The notes under the pieces were generated by a model, which saw only the letters and a program-made list of their open reading frames with translations, did no database searches and had not been told where the DNA came from. Made by a program: the position numbers and the translations under genes. DNA of 54,366 bases from positions 1 to 54,366 of the forward strand of contig NZ_JAJTBB010000067.1 of the NCBI RefSeq assembly GCF_021287135.1, in the 5' to 3' direction. Positions 41,005-50,045 of this stretch are shown here, in pieces. Positions within the stretch are counted from its first letter, which is position 1. The number at the start of each line of letters is the position of its first letter. The DNA comes from Acidovorax sp. (lineage in GTDB: Bacteria; Pseudomonadota; Gammaproteobacteria; Burkholderiales; Burkholderiaceae_C).

Positions 41005-41531
41005 TGGCAACCGTTCCACTATCAAAAAGTGAGCTGTCCGCGCTTGATGCACAAGCGCTAGAGGCCAATTTGACCCAAATCTCCCTGCGGCTGCTGCAGC
41101 AGCGCCGCATGCTGGCCACCGCCGAAAGCTGCACGGGCGGCATGATCGCCGCCGCCTGCACCGACCTGCCGGGCTCCAGCGAGTGGTTCGAGCGCGGCTT
41201 CGTCACCTATTCCAACGCCGCCAAGACCCAGATGCTGGGCGTGCCTGCCGCACTCATCGAGCAGGAAGGCGCCGTGAGCGAAGCCGTGGCCCGCGCCATG
41301 GCCGATGGCGCCCTGGCCCGCTCGCAGGCCCAGGTGAGCCTGGCCGTGACGGGCGTGGCCGGCCCCACGGGGGGCAGCGAGGCCAAGCCCGTGGGGACCG
41401 TGTGGTTTGCCTGGTGCGTGGGCGGCGCCACCCACAGCGAGGTGCAGCACTTCGCCGGCGACCGCGCCGCCATCCGCGCGGCCACGGTGCGCTACGCGCT
41501 GCAGCGGCTGCTGGGCTGGCTGCCGGCCTGA
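41004..41531 (+). CDS. pncC: CinA-type nicotinamide-nucleotide amidase
   Basis: The 175-residue protein is the stand-alone C-terminal CinA domain, which deamidates nicotinamide mononucleotide in NAD recycling (EC 3.5.1.42). Motifs are TAESCTGGMIAAACTDLPGSS, FERGFVTYSNAAKTQMLGVP and VTGVAGPTGGSEAKPVGTVWFA. Residues about 6-24 (LSKSELSALDAQALEANLT) are encoded by an in-frame copy of the dispersed repeat, giving an unusual N-terminal lead before the family begins at about residue 27. The start overlaps the pgpA stop. Confidence 0.9.
   Translation: MATVPLSKSELSALDAQALEANLTQISLRLLQQRRMLATAESCTGGMIAAACTDLPGSSEWFERGFVTYSNAAKTQMLGVPAALIEQEGAVSEAVARAMADGALARSQAQVSLAVTGVAGPTGGSEAKPVGTVWFAWCVGGATHSEVQHFAGDRAAIRAATVRYALQRLLGWLPA
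41019..41075 (+). repeat. Dispersed repeat, copy c (inside the CinA-type gene)
   Basis: CTATCAAAAAGTGAGCTGTC, then CGCGCTTGATGCACAAGCG and CTAGAGGCCAATTTGACC. This is the fullest copy in the window. It is read in frame as the N-terminal lead of the amidase. Confidence 0.75.
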
Positions 41532-41806
41532 GCCGCACCCGGCCACCGCCCCCGGCCCTCTGGCTCCCTGGCCCCTTCTCCCAAGCCGTCAACCGGCTCC
41601 AGGCGCCGTGCATTTGTTCACGCGCACGGCCGCTCCACGCCGGCCGCGGCGCGCCACGGCCGGGCAGCGTTCCTAGAATCCGCCGCTTCGCACGCCGTGC
41701 AGCGCGCGCCGCCCGCTGCCGGGCAGGCGCCGTGCCGGCGGCTGAAACCTGCCTGCCGCTTCGCTCCTGCAACCCTCCTGCCGACTGCCGATCCCGCACC
41801 CCGACC

Positions 41807-43684
41807 ATGCACGCCTTCACCGCCAGCCAGAACCAACTGCTCACCGAACACCTGCGCAGCTTTTTGCAAGGCATCGAGCCCGACGCGCTCGAGCTGCTGC
41901 GCACCCACCTGGAATGGGTGGAAGTGCCCGGCGGCAGCACGCTGATGGCCCAGGGCGAGCCGGGCGAGTCGATGTACCTCACCGTGAGCGGCCGGCTGCG
42001 CGCCTACGTGCGCGGCGACGACGGCCAGCAGCGCCGCGTGGCCGACATGGGGCGCGGCCAGGTGATCGGCGAAATCAGCCTGTTCACCGACGCGCCCCGC
42101 TCCGCCACCGTCGTGGCAGTGCGCGACTCGGTGCTGGTGCGGCTGACCAAGAGCGTGTTCAAGACCCTGCTGGCCAGCAGCGCCCAGGTGTCGATTGCCC
42201 TGACGCGCCAGATCATCCAGCGCCTGCAGTCGGGCACCGCCCGCACCGTGGCCGCGCAGGAGCGGCCGGTGGCCATGGGCCTGCTGCCCATCACCGGCGG
42301 TGTGGACCTGCAGGGCTTCGGCCAGAGCCTGGCCCGGCAGCTGGGCACCATCGGCCGGGTGCGCGTGGTGGACTCCGCCACCGTGGACGCCGAGCTGCAC
42401 GAGCCCGGCATCGCCCAGCGCGAGGGGGCCGACGCCACGGCCAACCGGCGCATCGCCATGCTGCTCGACGAGATCGAGGCCCGCAACGATTTCGTGCTGC
42501 TGCTGGCCGACCCCGAACCCAGCCCCTGGACGCGGCGCGTGAGCCGGCACTGCGACGAGCTGCTGCTGCTGGCCGACGCGCAGGCCGAGCCGGCCATTCA
42601 CCCCATCGAGGAACACTGCCTGATGCGCCGCGCCCCGCTGGCCGAGGCCGCCGAGATCCTGGTGCTGCTGCACCCCGAAGACACCCTGTGCCCGCGCGGC
42701 ACGCAGCAGTGGCTGGAGCGCCGCCCGGTGGCCGACCACGTGCACGTGCGCCCCGCGCTGGACCGCGACATGGCGCGGCTGGCCCGCATCCAGAGCCGCA
42801 CCGCCGTGGGCCTGGTGCTGGCCGGCGGCGGCGCGCGCGGCTTTGCGCACCTGGGCATCTACCGCGCGCTGCAGGAGGAGGGCGTGGAGATCGACTGCGT
42901 GGGGGGCACCAGCATCGGCTCCGTCATGGCGGCGTACGTGGCGTCGGACCGGCCGCTGGACGTGGTCATGGCCAACGCGCGCGAGGCGTTCCGCACCAAC
43001 CCCACGGGCGACTGGAGCCTGCTGCCCCTGCTGTCGCTCATCAAGGGCCGCCGGCTGCGCCACATCCTGCAGCAGGCCGTGGGCCAGCTGGTGGGCTTTC
43101 CCGCCCAGGTCGAGGACCTGTGGAAGAACTACTACTGCGTGGCCACCAACTACTCCAAGGCCAGCGAGCAGGTGGTGCGCCGCGGCAGCCTGGTGAAGTC
43201 GCTGCTGGCCAGCATCTCCATTCCCGGCGCGCTGCCGCCCGTAGTGCACGAGGGCGACCTGCTGTGCGACGGCGGCACGTTCAACAATTTTCCGGTGGAC
43301 GTGATGCGCGGCCTGCGCGGCGTGGGCACGGTGATCGGCGTGGACCTGAACTTCAGGAAGCCCCGCCGCATCGAGCTGGACGACGTGCCCAGCAGCTGGG
43401 CGCTGCTGCGCGACAAGCTGCGCCCGCGCGCCCAGCGTCGCTACAAGCTGCCCTCGCTGGCCAGCTACCTGATGCAGGTCACCATCCTGTACAGCATGTC
43501 GCGCCAGCGCCAGTCGCAGCAGCTCACCGACCTGTACTTCAACCCGCCGATGGACCGCGTGGGCATGCTGCAGTGGAACCGCTTCGAGCAGATCGTGCAG
43601 CAGGGCTATGCGCACGGCATCCAGGTGCTGGACGGACTGGACGCGCAGGGCCGCCGGCGCATCGGCGGCCTGCAGCCCGGGTAG
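41807..43684 (+). CDS. Cyclic-nucleotide-binding patatin-like phospholipase (NTE type)
   Basis: The 625-residue protein combines an N-terminal cNMP-binding domain with a C-terminal patatin domain, like neuropathy-target-esterase relatives. The cNMP domain is at about 25-135, with the phosphate-binding cassette GEISLFTDAPRSATV. The patatin domain (about 333-520) has the oxyanion loop GGGARGFAHLG (340-350), nucleophile Ser369 in GGTSIGS and Asp488 in LLCDGGTFNNFP, so the Ser-Asp dyad is complete. The middle region (about 150-320) links the two. It probably hydrolyses phospholipids at the inner membrane; effector nucleotide unknown. A 275-bp gap precedes it, with a possible -10 box TAGAAT at 41674-41679. 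Confidence 0.9.
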   Translation: MHAFTASQNQLLTEHLRSFLQGIEPDALELLRTHLEWVEVPGGSTLMAQGEPGESMYLTVSGRLRAYVRGDDGQQRRVADMGRGQVIGEISLFTDAPRSATVVAVRDSVLVRLTKSVFKTLLASSAQVSIALTRQIIQRLQSGTARTVAAQERPVAMGLLPITGGVDLQGFGQSLARQLGTIGRVRVVDSATVDAELHEPGIAQREGADATANRRIAMLLDEIEARNDFVLLLADPEPSPWTRRVSRHCDELLLLADAQAEPAIHPIEEHCLMRRAPLAEAAEILVLLHPEDTLCPRGTQQWLERRPVADHVHVRPALDRDMARLARIQSRTAVGLVLAGGGARGFAHLGIYRALQEEGVEIDCVGGTSIGSVMAAYVASDRPLDVVMANAREAFRTNPTGDWSLLPLLSLIKGRRLRHILQQAVGQLVGFPAQVEDLWKNYYCVATNYSKASEQVVRRGSLVKSLLASISIPGALPPVVHEGDLLCDGGTFNNFPVDVMRGLRGVGTVIGVDLNFRKPRRIELDDVPSSWALLRDKLRPRAQRRYKLPSLASYLMQVTILYSMSRQRQSQQLTDLYFNPPMDRVGMLQWNRFEQIVQQGYAHGIQVLDGLDAQGRRRIGGLQPG

Positions 43685-43732
43685 GCGCCCCGGCCCCGGC
43701 GCGTGTAGCATGGCCCCCAGAGGAGACGACCC

Positions 43733-44221
43733 ATGCACCCCAACGCCCAGACCCTGCAGCGCTTCTATACCGCCTTTGCGCAGCTGGACCACGCCACGAT
43801 GGCGGCCTGCTACGCCCCCGATGCCACGTTTGACGACGAAGCCTTTTCGCTGAAAGGCCGCGATCAGATCGGCGGCATGTGGCGCATGCTGTGCACCGCA
43901 TCCCAAAAGCCCGAAGCCCGGCCGCACTGGAAGCTGGCGTTCAGCGGCATCGAGGCCGACGCACAAGGCGGCCGCGCGCACTGGGAGGCCGACTACTTGT
44001 TCAGCGCCACCGGGCGCACCGTGCACAACACCGTGGACGGCACCTTCACCTTTACGCCCGACGGGCTGATCGCCACCCACCGCGATCGCTTCAATTTCTG
44101 GGCCTGGGCCCGTCAGGCACTGGGCACGCCCGGCCTGCTGCTGGGCTGGTCGCCGTCGCTCAAGCGCAAGGTGCGCAGCACGGCGGCGGGCAATCTGAAA
44201 AAGTTCCTGGCGCAGGGGTGA
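43733..44221 (+). CDS. SnoaL/NTF2-like family protein
   Basis: The 162-residue protein has an NTF2/SnoaL-like fold: LQRFYTAFAQLDHATMAACYAPDATFDDEAFSLKGRDQIGGMW, HWEADYLFSATGRTVHNTVDGTFTF and HRDRFNFWAWARQALGTPG. These are small ligand-binding or isomerase-like proteins; the function is unknown. The start follows GAGGAG. It precedes the GFA gene by 52 bp on the same strand and may share a transcript. Confidence 0.85.
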   Translation: MHPNAQTLQRFYTAFAQLDHATMAACYAPDATFDDEAFSLKGRDQIGGMWRMLCTASQKPEARPHWKLAFSGIEADAQGGRAHWEADYLFSATGRTVHNTVDGTFTFTPDGLIATHRDRFNFWAWARQALGTPGLLLGWSPSLKRKVRSTAAGNLKKFLAQG

Positions 44222-44273
44222 TGCCACGCCAGCAGGCAGAGACACAGAGACAGCACACGGACAAGGAGACGCC

Positions 44274-44681
44274 ATGCAGGTGCAAGGCCAATGCTATTGC
44301 GGCGCAATAGCCTACGAAGCGCAGGTGGAGCCCGGCACGGCGACGGTCTGCCATTGCACGGACTGCCAGGCGCACTCCGGCTCCGCCTTCCGGACCAACA
44401 TCCAGGCGCCGGCGGCGGGCTTTCGGCTCATCCGCGGCACGCCCCGCACCTACATCAAGACGGCCGCCAGCGGCAACCGCCGCGTGCTGGCCTTCTGCGA
44501 GGTCTGCGGCAGCTCGCTGTATGCCTGCGCGGCCGAAAATCCGCAGACCTATTCCCTGCGGCTCGGAACGATCACGCAACGGCGCGAGCTGGGCACGCCG
44601 CAGCGCCAGATCTGGACCCAGCGGCGCTTGGCGTGGGTCACTCTGCCCGAAGGCATCGACGCGTTCGACGAACAGCCGTAG
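44274..44681 (+). CDS. GFA family zinc protein (glutathione-dependent formaldehyde-activating-like)
   Basis: The 135-residue protein has the GFA zinc pattern: Cys7 and Cys9 (CYCG), Cys26, Cys28 and Cys31 (CHCTDC), and Cys75 and Cys78 (FCEVCG). All seven cysteines expected for the two zinc sites are present. The family is named for glutathione-dependent formaldehyde activation, but most members have no shown activity. ATG 44274 follows a GGAG site. It is the last of a short plus-strand run before a convergent SEC-C protein gene. Confidence 0.9.
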   Translation: MQVQGQCYCGAIAYEAQVEPGTATVCHCTDCQAHSGSAFRTNIQAPAAGFRLIRGTPRTYIKTAASGNRRVLAFCEVCGSSLYACAAENPQTYSLRLGTITQRRELGTPQRQIWTQRRLAWVTLPEGIDAFDEQP

Positions 44682-44723
44682 CGGCCTCCGGCCGCGGTAG
44701 GCCGCTGCAAAATTCAGGCGTTA

Positions 44724-44780
44724 TCGGCCTCTGGCCCTTTTGCAGCAAGCGCAAGCAGCTACCAAATTAGTAGCAATCAA
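44724..44780 (-). repeat. Dispersed repeat, copy d (intergenic)
   Basis: On the minus strand: TTTGGTAGCTGCTTGCGCTT, then GCTGCAAAAGGGCCAGAGGC and CGATAA. The left half matches the six-copy family; the right half is a variant. It lies between convergent genes and shows no T-run. Confidence 0.7.
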
Positions 44781-44788
44781 GATGGCAC

Positions 44789-45643
<855 letters not shown>

Positions 45644-45837
45644 GCGGTGCTCCTGTCGTCAGGCCGGAAAGAGAAGAGAAGAGAAAAGGGTGCGGGGCGG
45701 GCGCGGGACTGCGACCTTTTATGATGCGCGGGCCGCCAACGGCCGCTCGCACGCAGGGGCAGACACCCGGCAACACCCAAAGGCGGCAGTGTAGCCCCGC
45801 CCGCCGCCCGCATTTTCCAAGCCCTTCGCCCCGCGCC

Positions 45838-46683
45838 ATGCACCTTTCGAACGACGCGCCCCACGCACCGCCAAAGGCGCGGCCGGCGGGGCCGCAAGCC
45901 CGCTACGACGCCTTTTTGCAGGCGCGGCTGGTGGACCAGCCGCACAGCGTGATGCCCCACCGGCTGGGGGACGAGCAGCTCTGGATCAAGCGCGCGGGCG
46001 CACCCCACGGCCCGGGCCGCTACCGCGCCATGGCGCTGCTGGCCCGCCTGCTGCGCCTGGAGGTGCTGCGCCCCGTGCCCAACCCGGGCGGCGAGGCCGC
46101 CATCGCCACCGAAGTGCGCCGCCTGCGCGACCTGGCCGCGCGCGGCATCCGCGTGCCGGTGGTGCTGGCCGCCCTGCCCCAGGGCTTTGCCATGCGCCAC
46201 CTGGGCCGCGTCGGCGAGGAAACGCACTCGCTGGGCAACGAGATCGACCACGCCGTGCAGGCCCGCGACCCGGCCGCCGTGCTGGCCCTGTGGCAGCAGG
46301 GGCTGGACACCCTGGCACGGGTGCACCGCCAGGGCGCCTGCCTGAGCCAGGCCTTCGCCCGCAACCTGGTGCGCTGCCCCGACGGCGAAGTGGCCTGCAT
46401 CGACTTTGAAGACGACCCTGCCGCCGTGCTGCCGCTGCCGGTGTGCCACGCGCGCGACGCGCTGTGCTACGCGCATTCCACGGCGATTTACCTGCATGCC
46501 AGCGGCACCCTGGACGAGGGCCGCGCGCGCTGGGCAGCCTGGGCAGCACAGGGCAGCGCCGAGATGCGCGCCGTGCTGGCCACCAGCACCCGGCGCCTGG
46601 CATGGATGCGGCATTTGCCCGCCAGCCGCAAGCTGGGGCGGGACCTGCAGCGGGTGCGGGCCGCGTATGACTTGCTGGCGTGA
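45838..46683 (+). CDS. Kinase-like (RIO/WaaP-type) protein
   Basis: The 281-residue product has features of an atypical protein-kinase fold. LWIKRAGAP is a plausible ATP-lysine region. FARNLVRCPDGEVACIDFEDDP gives the catalytic-loop Asn and the IDFE metal-binding motif that stands for DFG. The N-terminal 25 residues are Pro/Ala-rich. It resembles lipopolysaccharide or RIO kinases more than Ser/Thr kinases. Substrate unknown. The annotation rests on motif position, not on a full match. Confidence 0.6.
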   Translation: MHLSNDAPHAPPKARPAGPQARYDAFLQARLVDQPHSVMPHRLGDEQLWIKRAGAPHGPGRYRAMALLARLLRLEVLRPVPNPGGEAAIATEVRRLRDLAARGIRVPVVLAALPQGFAMRHLGRVGEETHSLGNEIDHAVQARDPAAVLALWQQGLDTLARVHRQGACLSQAFARNLVRCPDGEVACIDFEDDPAAVLPLPVCHARDALCYAHSTAIYLHASGTLDEGRARWAAWAAQGSAEMRAVLATSTRRLAWMRHLPASRKLGRDLQRVRAAYDLLA

Positions 46684-46703
46684 GGCTCGATCAGCCCGCC
46701 GCC

Positions 46704-46790
46704 CGTAGGTCGGGTTAGCCGAAGGCGTAACCCGACAGACAGGGCCTCTACCAGCAAGCGTCGGGTTACGCTGCGCTAACCCGACCTACG
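46704..46790. repeat. Long inverted repeat between the kinase-like and GNAT genes
   Basis: CGTAGGTCGGGTTAGC followed by GCGTAACCCGAC (46704-46736) is mirrored by GTCGGGTTACGC and GCTAACCCGACCTACG (46760-46790). The 16-bp outer arms are perfect, and each half is itself a dyad (GTCGGGTTA/TAACCCGAC). The motif resembles a widespread extragenic palindrome. It begins about 20 bp after the kinase-like gene stop and could end transcription or be a mobility mark. Confidence 0.8.
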
Positions 46791-46818
46791 AAACTGCGCG
46801 ACCACCAGACTGTTGGCG

Positions 46819-47247
46819 ATGACCGATTTTGAGATCTACACCCCCACTGCAGAAGAAGTCCACTCCGGCGTTCTGGGCCGCCGAATGCGGCAGTTCAACT
46901 ACGGGTTTGTGGGCGAGTACGGCCAGACCCAGCCCGTGTGGGTGAGCGCGCGTGACGTGCAAGGTGAACTGGTGGGCGGGCTGCGCGGATTTGTATTTCT
47001 GCAATGGCTGAATGTGGACTTGCTGTTTGTCGACGAGACGGCAAGGCGACAAGGGTTGGGCCGAGATCTGCTTGCGACCGCAGAACAGAAGGCCCGTGAA
47101 CTCGGCGCACACAGCGCGACGCTGAACACCTTTGAATGGCAGGCCCGCGGCTTTTACCTCAAGCAGGGTTATGAGGAATTCGGCCATATCGACAACTACA
47201 TCCAGGGCTTTCAGCTGGTGTACATGAAGAAGGCGTTAGTGCCCTGA
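46819..47247 (+). CDS. GNAT family N-acetyltransferase
   Basis: The 142-residue protein is a single GNAT domain: QLVGG-type strand in VQGELVGGLRGFVFLQWLNVDLLFVDETARRQGLGRDLL with the acetyl-CoA loop RRQGLG. NTFEWQARGFYLKQGYEEFGHI near the C-terminus is typical. ATG 46819 is used; a TTG six bases upstream is also in frame. Its codons are somewhat less GC-rich than neighbours, and it lies between an inverted repeat and a toxin-antitoxin remnant, so it may be acquired. The substrate is unknown. Confidence 0.88.
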   Translation: MTDFEIYTPTAEEVHSGVLGRRMRQFNYGFVGEYGQTQPVWVSARDVQGELVGGLRGFVFLQWLNVDLLFVDETARRQGLGRDLLATAEQKARELGAHSATLNTFEWQARGFYLKQGYEEFGHIDNYIQGFQLVYMKKALVP

Positions 47248-47436
47248 CAGCCCGGGCTTTGTTGCTGCCGCCGCAACGGCTGCAGCAGAGGGTCCGGCTG
47301 CGCATCGAATGGGTTGGTGACCAGATCGGCATGCGCGTGCAGATTGGTCACCGGCGTCTTCAAGGACGTCCAGCAAAAAGGGCGTGGAGGCACACTGCGC
47401 CGCGTAGGGATGGCGGTAGGCATCAAAACGCGCCAT
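47236..47436 (-). pseudogene. Degenerate ccdB-type toxin gene
   Basis: Starting 3 bp after the ccdA stop, the minus strand reads MARFDAYRHPYAAQCASTPFLLDVLED, an excellent CcdB N-terminus. It then loses the family pattern and ends after 66 codons, where CcdB has about 100. The expected middle strands (the VVVPL region) and C-terminal Trp/Gly/Ile residues needed for gyrase poisoning are missing. The gene runs into the convergent GNAT gene end (47247). It is likely truncated or frameshifted and inactive. Confidence 0.6.
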
Positions 47437-47439
47437 CGG

Positions 47440-47679
47440 TCAGAAACTGCGGTACTGGGCCAGCGGCAGGTCTTCGCTGTCGACGCGCGCGTTGTAGGCG
47501 GCGATGGCCGCTTGGTTGGCGCTGTTCCAGCGCTCCCAGTAGCGGTGCTGGACTTCGGCAACCAGCAACTCGTCCACGGTTTGGGAAATGTTCATGTCCA
47601 GGTCTCGCGCGGCTTCCGGCACCTTGCTGTTGAGCGAGAGGTCGGTTGATCTTTTTGGGGCGTTGTCAAAACCAAGCAT
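47440..47679 (-). CDS. ccdA: CcdA-type antitoxin
   Basis: The 79-residue protein follows the CcdA antitoxin pattern. An N-terminal ribbon-helix-helix DNA-binding part (KRSTDLSLNSKVPEAARDLDMNISQTVDELL, about 9-40) is followed by a toxin-binding tail (RYWERWNSANQAAIAAYNARVDSEDLPLAQYRSF). ATG 47679 is preceded by GGAGAT; an upstream in-frame ATG adds ten residues. The partner toxin directly downstream is broken, so this is an orphan antitoxin, which may still repress its own promoter or neutralise other CcdB proteins. Confidence 0.8.
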   Translation of the reverse strand: MLGFDNAPKRSTDLSLNSKVPEAARDLDMNISQTVDELLVAEVQHRYWERWNSANQAAIAAYNARVDSEDLPLAQYRSF

Positions 47680-47712
47680 GGCGGTATCTCCGGCACAAAC
47701 TGTGCGCATTCT

Positions 47713-48192
47713 TCACCCAAGCACCTCGCCCATCTCCAGCACCACCTCCGTCGCCACATCCGCCCCCAGGTTCGCCAGCCGCTTGCGCATGCAGAGCACG
47801 GCCTTGTCCTTGCTGAGCAAAACCGCCCGGTGCGCAGCCGCCAGGTCGATGAACTTCTGGTCGTCCGCGTCCTTGCACACGTAGGCGACCTTGGGGGCCG
47901 TGTCCACCCGGCGCGCCTGCGCGTCGAAAGCGGCCAGCACCTGCGCGGCACTCACGCGGTAGTAGTCCATGCGCTCTGCGATGTGCGGGTAGGCCAGCAC
48001 GCGCTCCAGCTCGTCGCGCATGACCTGCGTGGCAATCCACGCCAGCCGCCCCGCGGCCAGCAGGGTGCGCAGCGGGGCGGTGCGCGGGTCGCTGAAGATC
48101 AGCAGGTCCAGCGCGACGTTGGTGTCCACCACCACGGGGCGCGGGGGCGCGCCCGCCGGGGCCTCGGCGGGCAGGTGCAGTGCCACCTTCAT
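47713..48192 (-). CDS. PIN-domain protein (putative toxin, PIN family)
   Basis: The 159-residue protein has a PIN nuclease domain (about 20-140): VVVDTNVALDLLIF with the first catalytic Asp, a Glu in MRDELERVL, and later acidic residues in KDADDQKFIDLA and LLSKDKAVL. These form the usual four-acid metal site, so it is probably an RNase. It is annotated in its family as a toxin component, but no antitoxin gene lies next to it. It is coupled instead to the upstream RlmL-type methyltransferase gene by a four-base overlap. Function in that pairing is unknown. Confidence 0.85.
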   Translation of the reverse strand: MKVALHLPAEAPAGAPPRPVVVDTNVALDLLIFSDPRTAPLRTLLAAGRLAWIATQVMRDELERVLAYPHIAERMDYYRVSAAQVLAAFDAQARRVDTAPKVAYVCKDADDQKFIDLAAAHRAVLLSKDKAVLCMRKRLANLGADVATEVVLEMGEVLG

Positions 48193-49484
48193 GGGGCGCC
48201 GTGGCCGGGGTGTTCCGCGGCGGGGGGCTTGGCCGTGCGCTCGCGCACGGCGCCCTTGACCATGTCGAAGCGGAACAGGCGGCATTCGATGGGACCGTTC
48301 CACATCGGCACGCGGCGGGATTCCTTCAGGCGCATCTTGCCGGGCAGCTTGAGGTCGGGCGTGAGCATCCAGGCCGTCCAGCCGCTGTAGTTTTTCTTCC
48401 AGTGCGCGGCCAGCTGGCTGAAGAATTCACCGCCGTCCTCGGTTTGCGCAGACTCTCGCCCTACGGCTTCGCCGCGGGCGCGGTCGGCGGCGCGTTCGCT
48501 GGCGTTGCGGCCGGCGCTGCCGGCGGCTGCAATGCGCTCGCCGTAGGGCGGGTTCAGCAGCATCACGCCGGGCTGCTCGCAGGGGGGCATGCGCTGCAGG
48601 GCGTCACCGCCGCGCAGCTGCACGGCCCCGGCCACGCCGGCGCGCTCGGCGTTGCGCTGGGCAAAATCGACCATGCGGAAGGCCACATCACTGCCAAAAA
48701 TGGGGATTGGGCTTGTCTGCACTGCGCTAGCAGCTTCGTTTTTGATAGCAGTCCAGACATGGGCCTGGAACGGCAGCAGCTTCTCGAACGCGAAGCGGCG
48801 CTGCAGGCCCGCCGGGATGCGGCAGGCGATCTGCGCGGCCTCCACGACGATGGTGCCGCTGCCGCAGCAGGGGTCGTACAGGGGCTGGGGGTTGTCGCCG
48901 TGCGGGTCCCAGCCGCTGGCGGCGATCATGGCGGCGGCCAGGGTTTCCTTGAGCGGGGCGTCGCCCTTGTCCTCGCGCCAGCCGCGCTTGAACAGCGGCT
49001 CGCCGCTGGTGTCGATGTACAGCGTGGCCTCGTCGGTGGTGAGGTGCAGGTGGATGCGCACGTCGGGCCACTGGGTGTTCACGTCGGGGCGCACGCCGCT
49101 CTTGTGGCGGAAGCGGTCGGCCACCGCGTCTTTCACGCGCAGGCCGGCAAAGTTCAGGCTGGTCAGCGGGCTGTGCTGGGCGGTCACTTCCACCTTGAAG
49201 GTCTGGCGCGTGGTGAACCAGATTTCCCAGGCCACGTCGCTGGCCAGGGCGTACAGGTCGTTCTCGGAGCGGTACATGCGGTGCGCCAGCTGCACCAGCA
49301 CGCGCTGCGCCAGGCGGCTGTGCAGGTTCAGCAGCAGCGCGTCGCGCCAGGAGGCACGCAGCAGCACGCCGCCGCGGCCCACCAGCAGGTCCTGGCCCGT
49401 GAGCCCGGTGATGCCGTGCACCTCGTCGGCCAGAAAGCCTTCCACGCCGGCAGCGCAAGGCAGAAAAAGTTGGAGTTGGTTCAT
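48189..49484 (-). CDS. RlmL-type THUMP-domain 23S rRNA (guanine-N2) methyltransferase
   Basis: The 431-residue protein resembles the N-terminal half of RlmL, which methylates G2445 of 23S rRNA. A THUMP domain (about 45-160) is followed by a SAM-dependent domain with DPCCGSGTIVVEAA and the catalytic NPPYGER. Two unusual segments appear. One is AIKNEAASAVQTSPIP, encoded by a copy of the dispersed repeat (48700-48752). The other is an Ala/Arg/Glu-rich insert of about 30 residues after NPPYGER. The PIN gene starts at its stop. The RlmK half of the E. coli fusion is absent, as in many betaproteobacteria. Confidence 0.85.
   Translation of the reverse strand: MNQLQLFLPCAAGVEGFLADEVHGITGLTGQDLLVGRGGVLLRASWRDALLLNLHSRLAQRVLVQLAHRMYRSENDLYALASDVAWEIWFTTRQTFKVEVTAQHSPLTSLNFAGLRVKDAVADRFRHKSGVRPDVNTQWPDVRIHLHLTTDEATLYIDTSGEPLFKRGWREDKGDAPLKETLAAAMIAASGWDPHGDNPQPLYDPCCGSGTIVVEAAQIACRIPAGLQRRFAFEKLLPFQAHVWTAIKNEAASAVQTSPIPIFGSDVAFRMVDFAQRNAERAGVAGAVQLRGGDALQRMPPCEQPGVMLLNPPYGERIAAAGSAGRNASERAADRARGEAVGRESAQTEDGGEFFSQLAAHWKKNYSGWTAWMLTPDLKLPGKMRLKESRRVPMWNGPIECRLFRFDMVKGAVRERTAKPPAAEHPGHGAP
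48700..48752 (-). repeat. Dispersed repeat, copy e (inside the RlmL-type gene)
   Basis: On the minus strand: GCTATCAAAAACGAAGCTGC, then TAGCGCAGTGCAGACAAG and CCCAATCC. It follows the TATCAAA, AGCTGC, GCGC order of copy c and is read in frame, but the second inverted half is degenerate. Confidence 0.6.
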
Positions 49485-49522
49485 GGGAAGGGCGAGGATA
49501 CGCGCTCGGCAGGCGCGGGGGA

Positions 49523-49960
49523 TCAGGCTGCCGCGCGCGCCAGCAGGAGCTGGCGGATGGATTCGGGGATGGACGCCACCTTGCGGTCGGCCTGGCCGAT
49601 GAACACGATCCCGATCTTGCCGCGCGCCACTTCGCGGCCGGTGGTCTTTTCAGCCATGCGGAACACCAGGTCGAATCCATAGCGGTTGAAATCTGCCGGC
49701 GCCATGTCCACCCGCAGGGTTTCGCCGTGGAACGCCTCGGACTTGTACTGGGCCACGATATCGCCCACCACGATGGACAGGCCGCCCACGTCGGCCTCGG
49801 GGTAGCCCAGCGACTGGAAGAAGCGCACCCGTGCCTCGGACACCAGGCTGAGCAGCTGGGCGTTGTCCAGGTGCCCGCCCTGGTTCACATGGCTGATGTA
49901 GATCTGCAGCTCGGTGGCAAAGCCGAAGTGGGCGGGAAGGTCGAAAACGATGCGGGCCAT
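49523..49960 (-). CDS. 4HBT-type acyl-CoA thioesterase
   Basis: The 145-residue protein is a single hotdog-fold thioesterase domain: the start MARIVFDLPAHFGFATELQIYISHVNQGGHLDNAQLLSLVSEARVRFFQSLGY, GLSIVVGDIVAQYKSEAFHGETLRV and FRMAEKTTGREVARGKIGIVFI. HVNQGGHLDN is the catalytic-region Asn/His-Asp area of the 4-hydroxybenzoyl-CoA thioesterase family. The acyl-CoA substrate is unknown. It lies on the minus strand between rpoN and the RlmL-type gene. Confidence 0.88.
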   Translation of the reverse strand: MARIVFDLPAHFGFATELQIYISHVNQGGHLDNAQLLSLVSEARVRFFQSLGYPEADVGGLSIVVGDIVAQYKSEAFHGETLRVDMAPADFNRYGFDLVFRMAEKTTGREVARGKIGIVFIGQADRKVASIPESIRQLLLARAAA

Positions 49961-50045
49961 GGAGACGTACGGTCGGTGAGATCAAAGAAGTCCGGCTGCG
50001 GCGCGCGAAGCCATTCCGTCGGCACGCACAGGCCGCAAAGGCCGG

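Noticed and set aside
44290-44312. GCTATTGC-GGC-GCAATAGC inverted repeat resembling the centre of the IS110 target palindrome
   Set aside because: It encodes the conserved CYCGAIAY segment of the GFA family; the protein explains the bases and the rest of the palindrome is missing.
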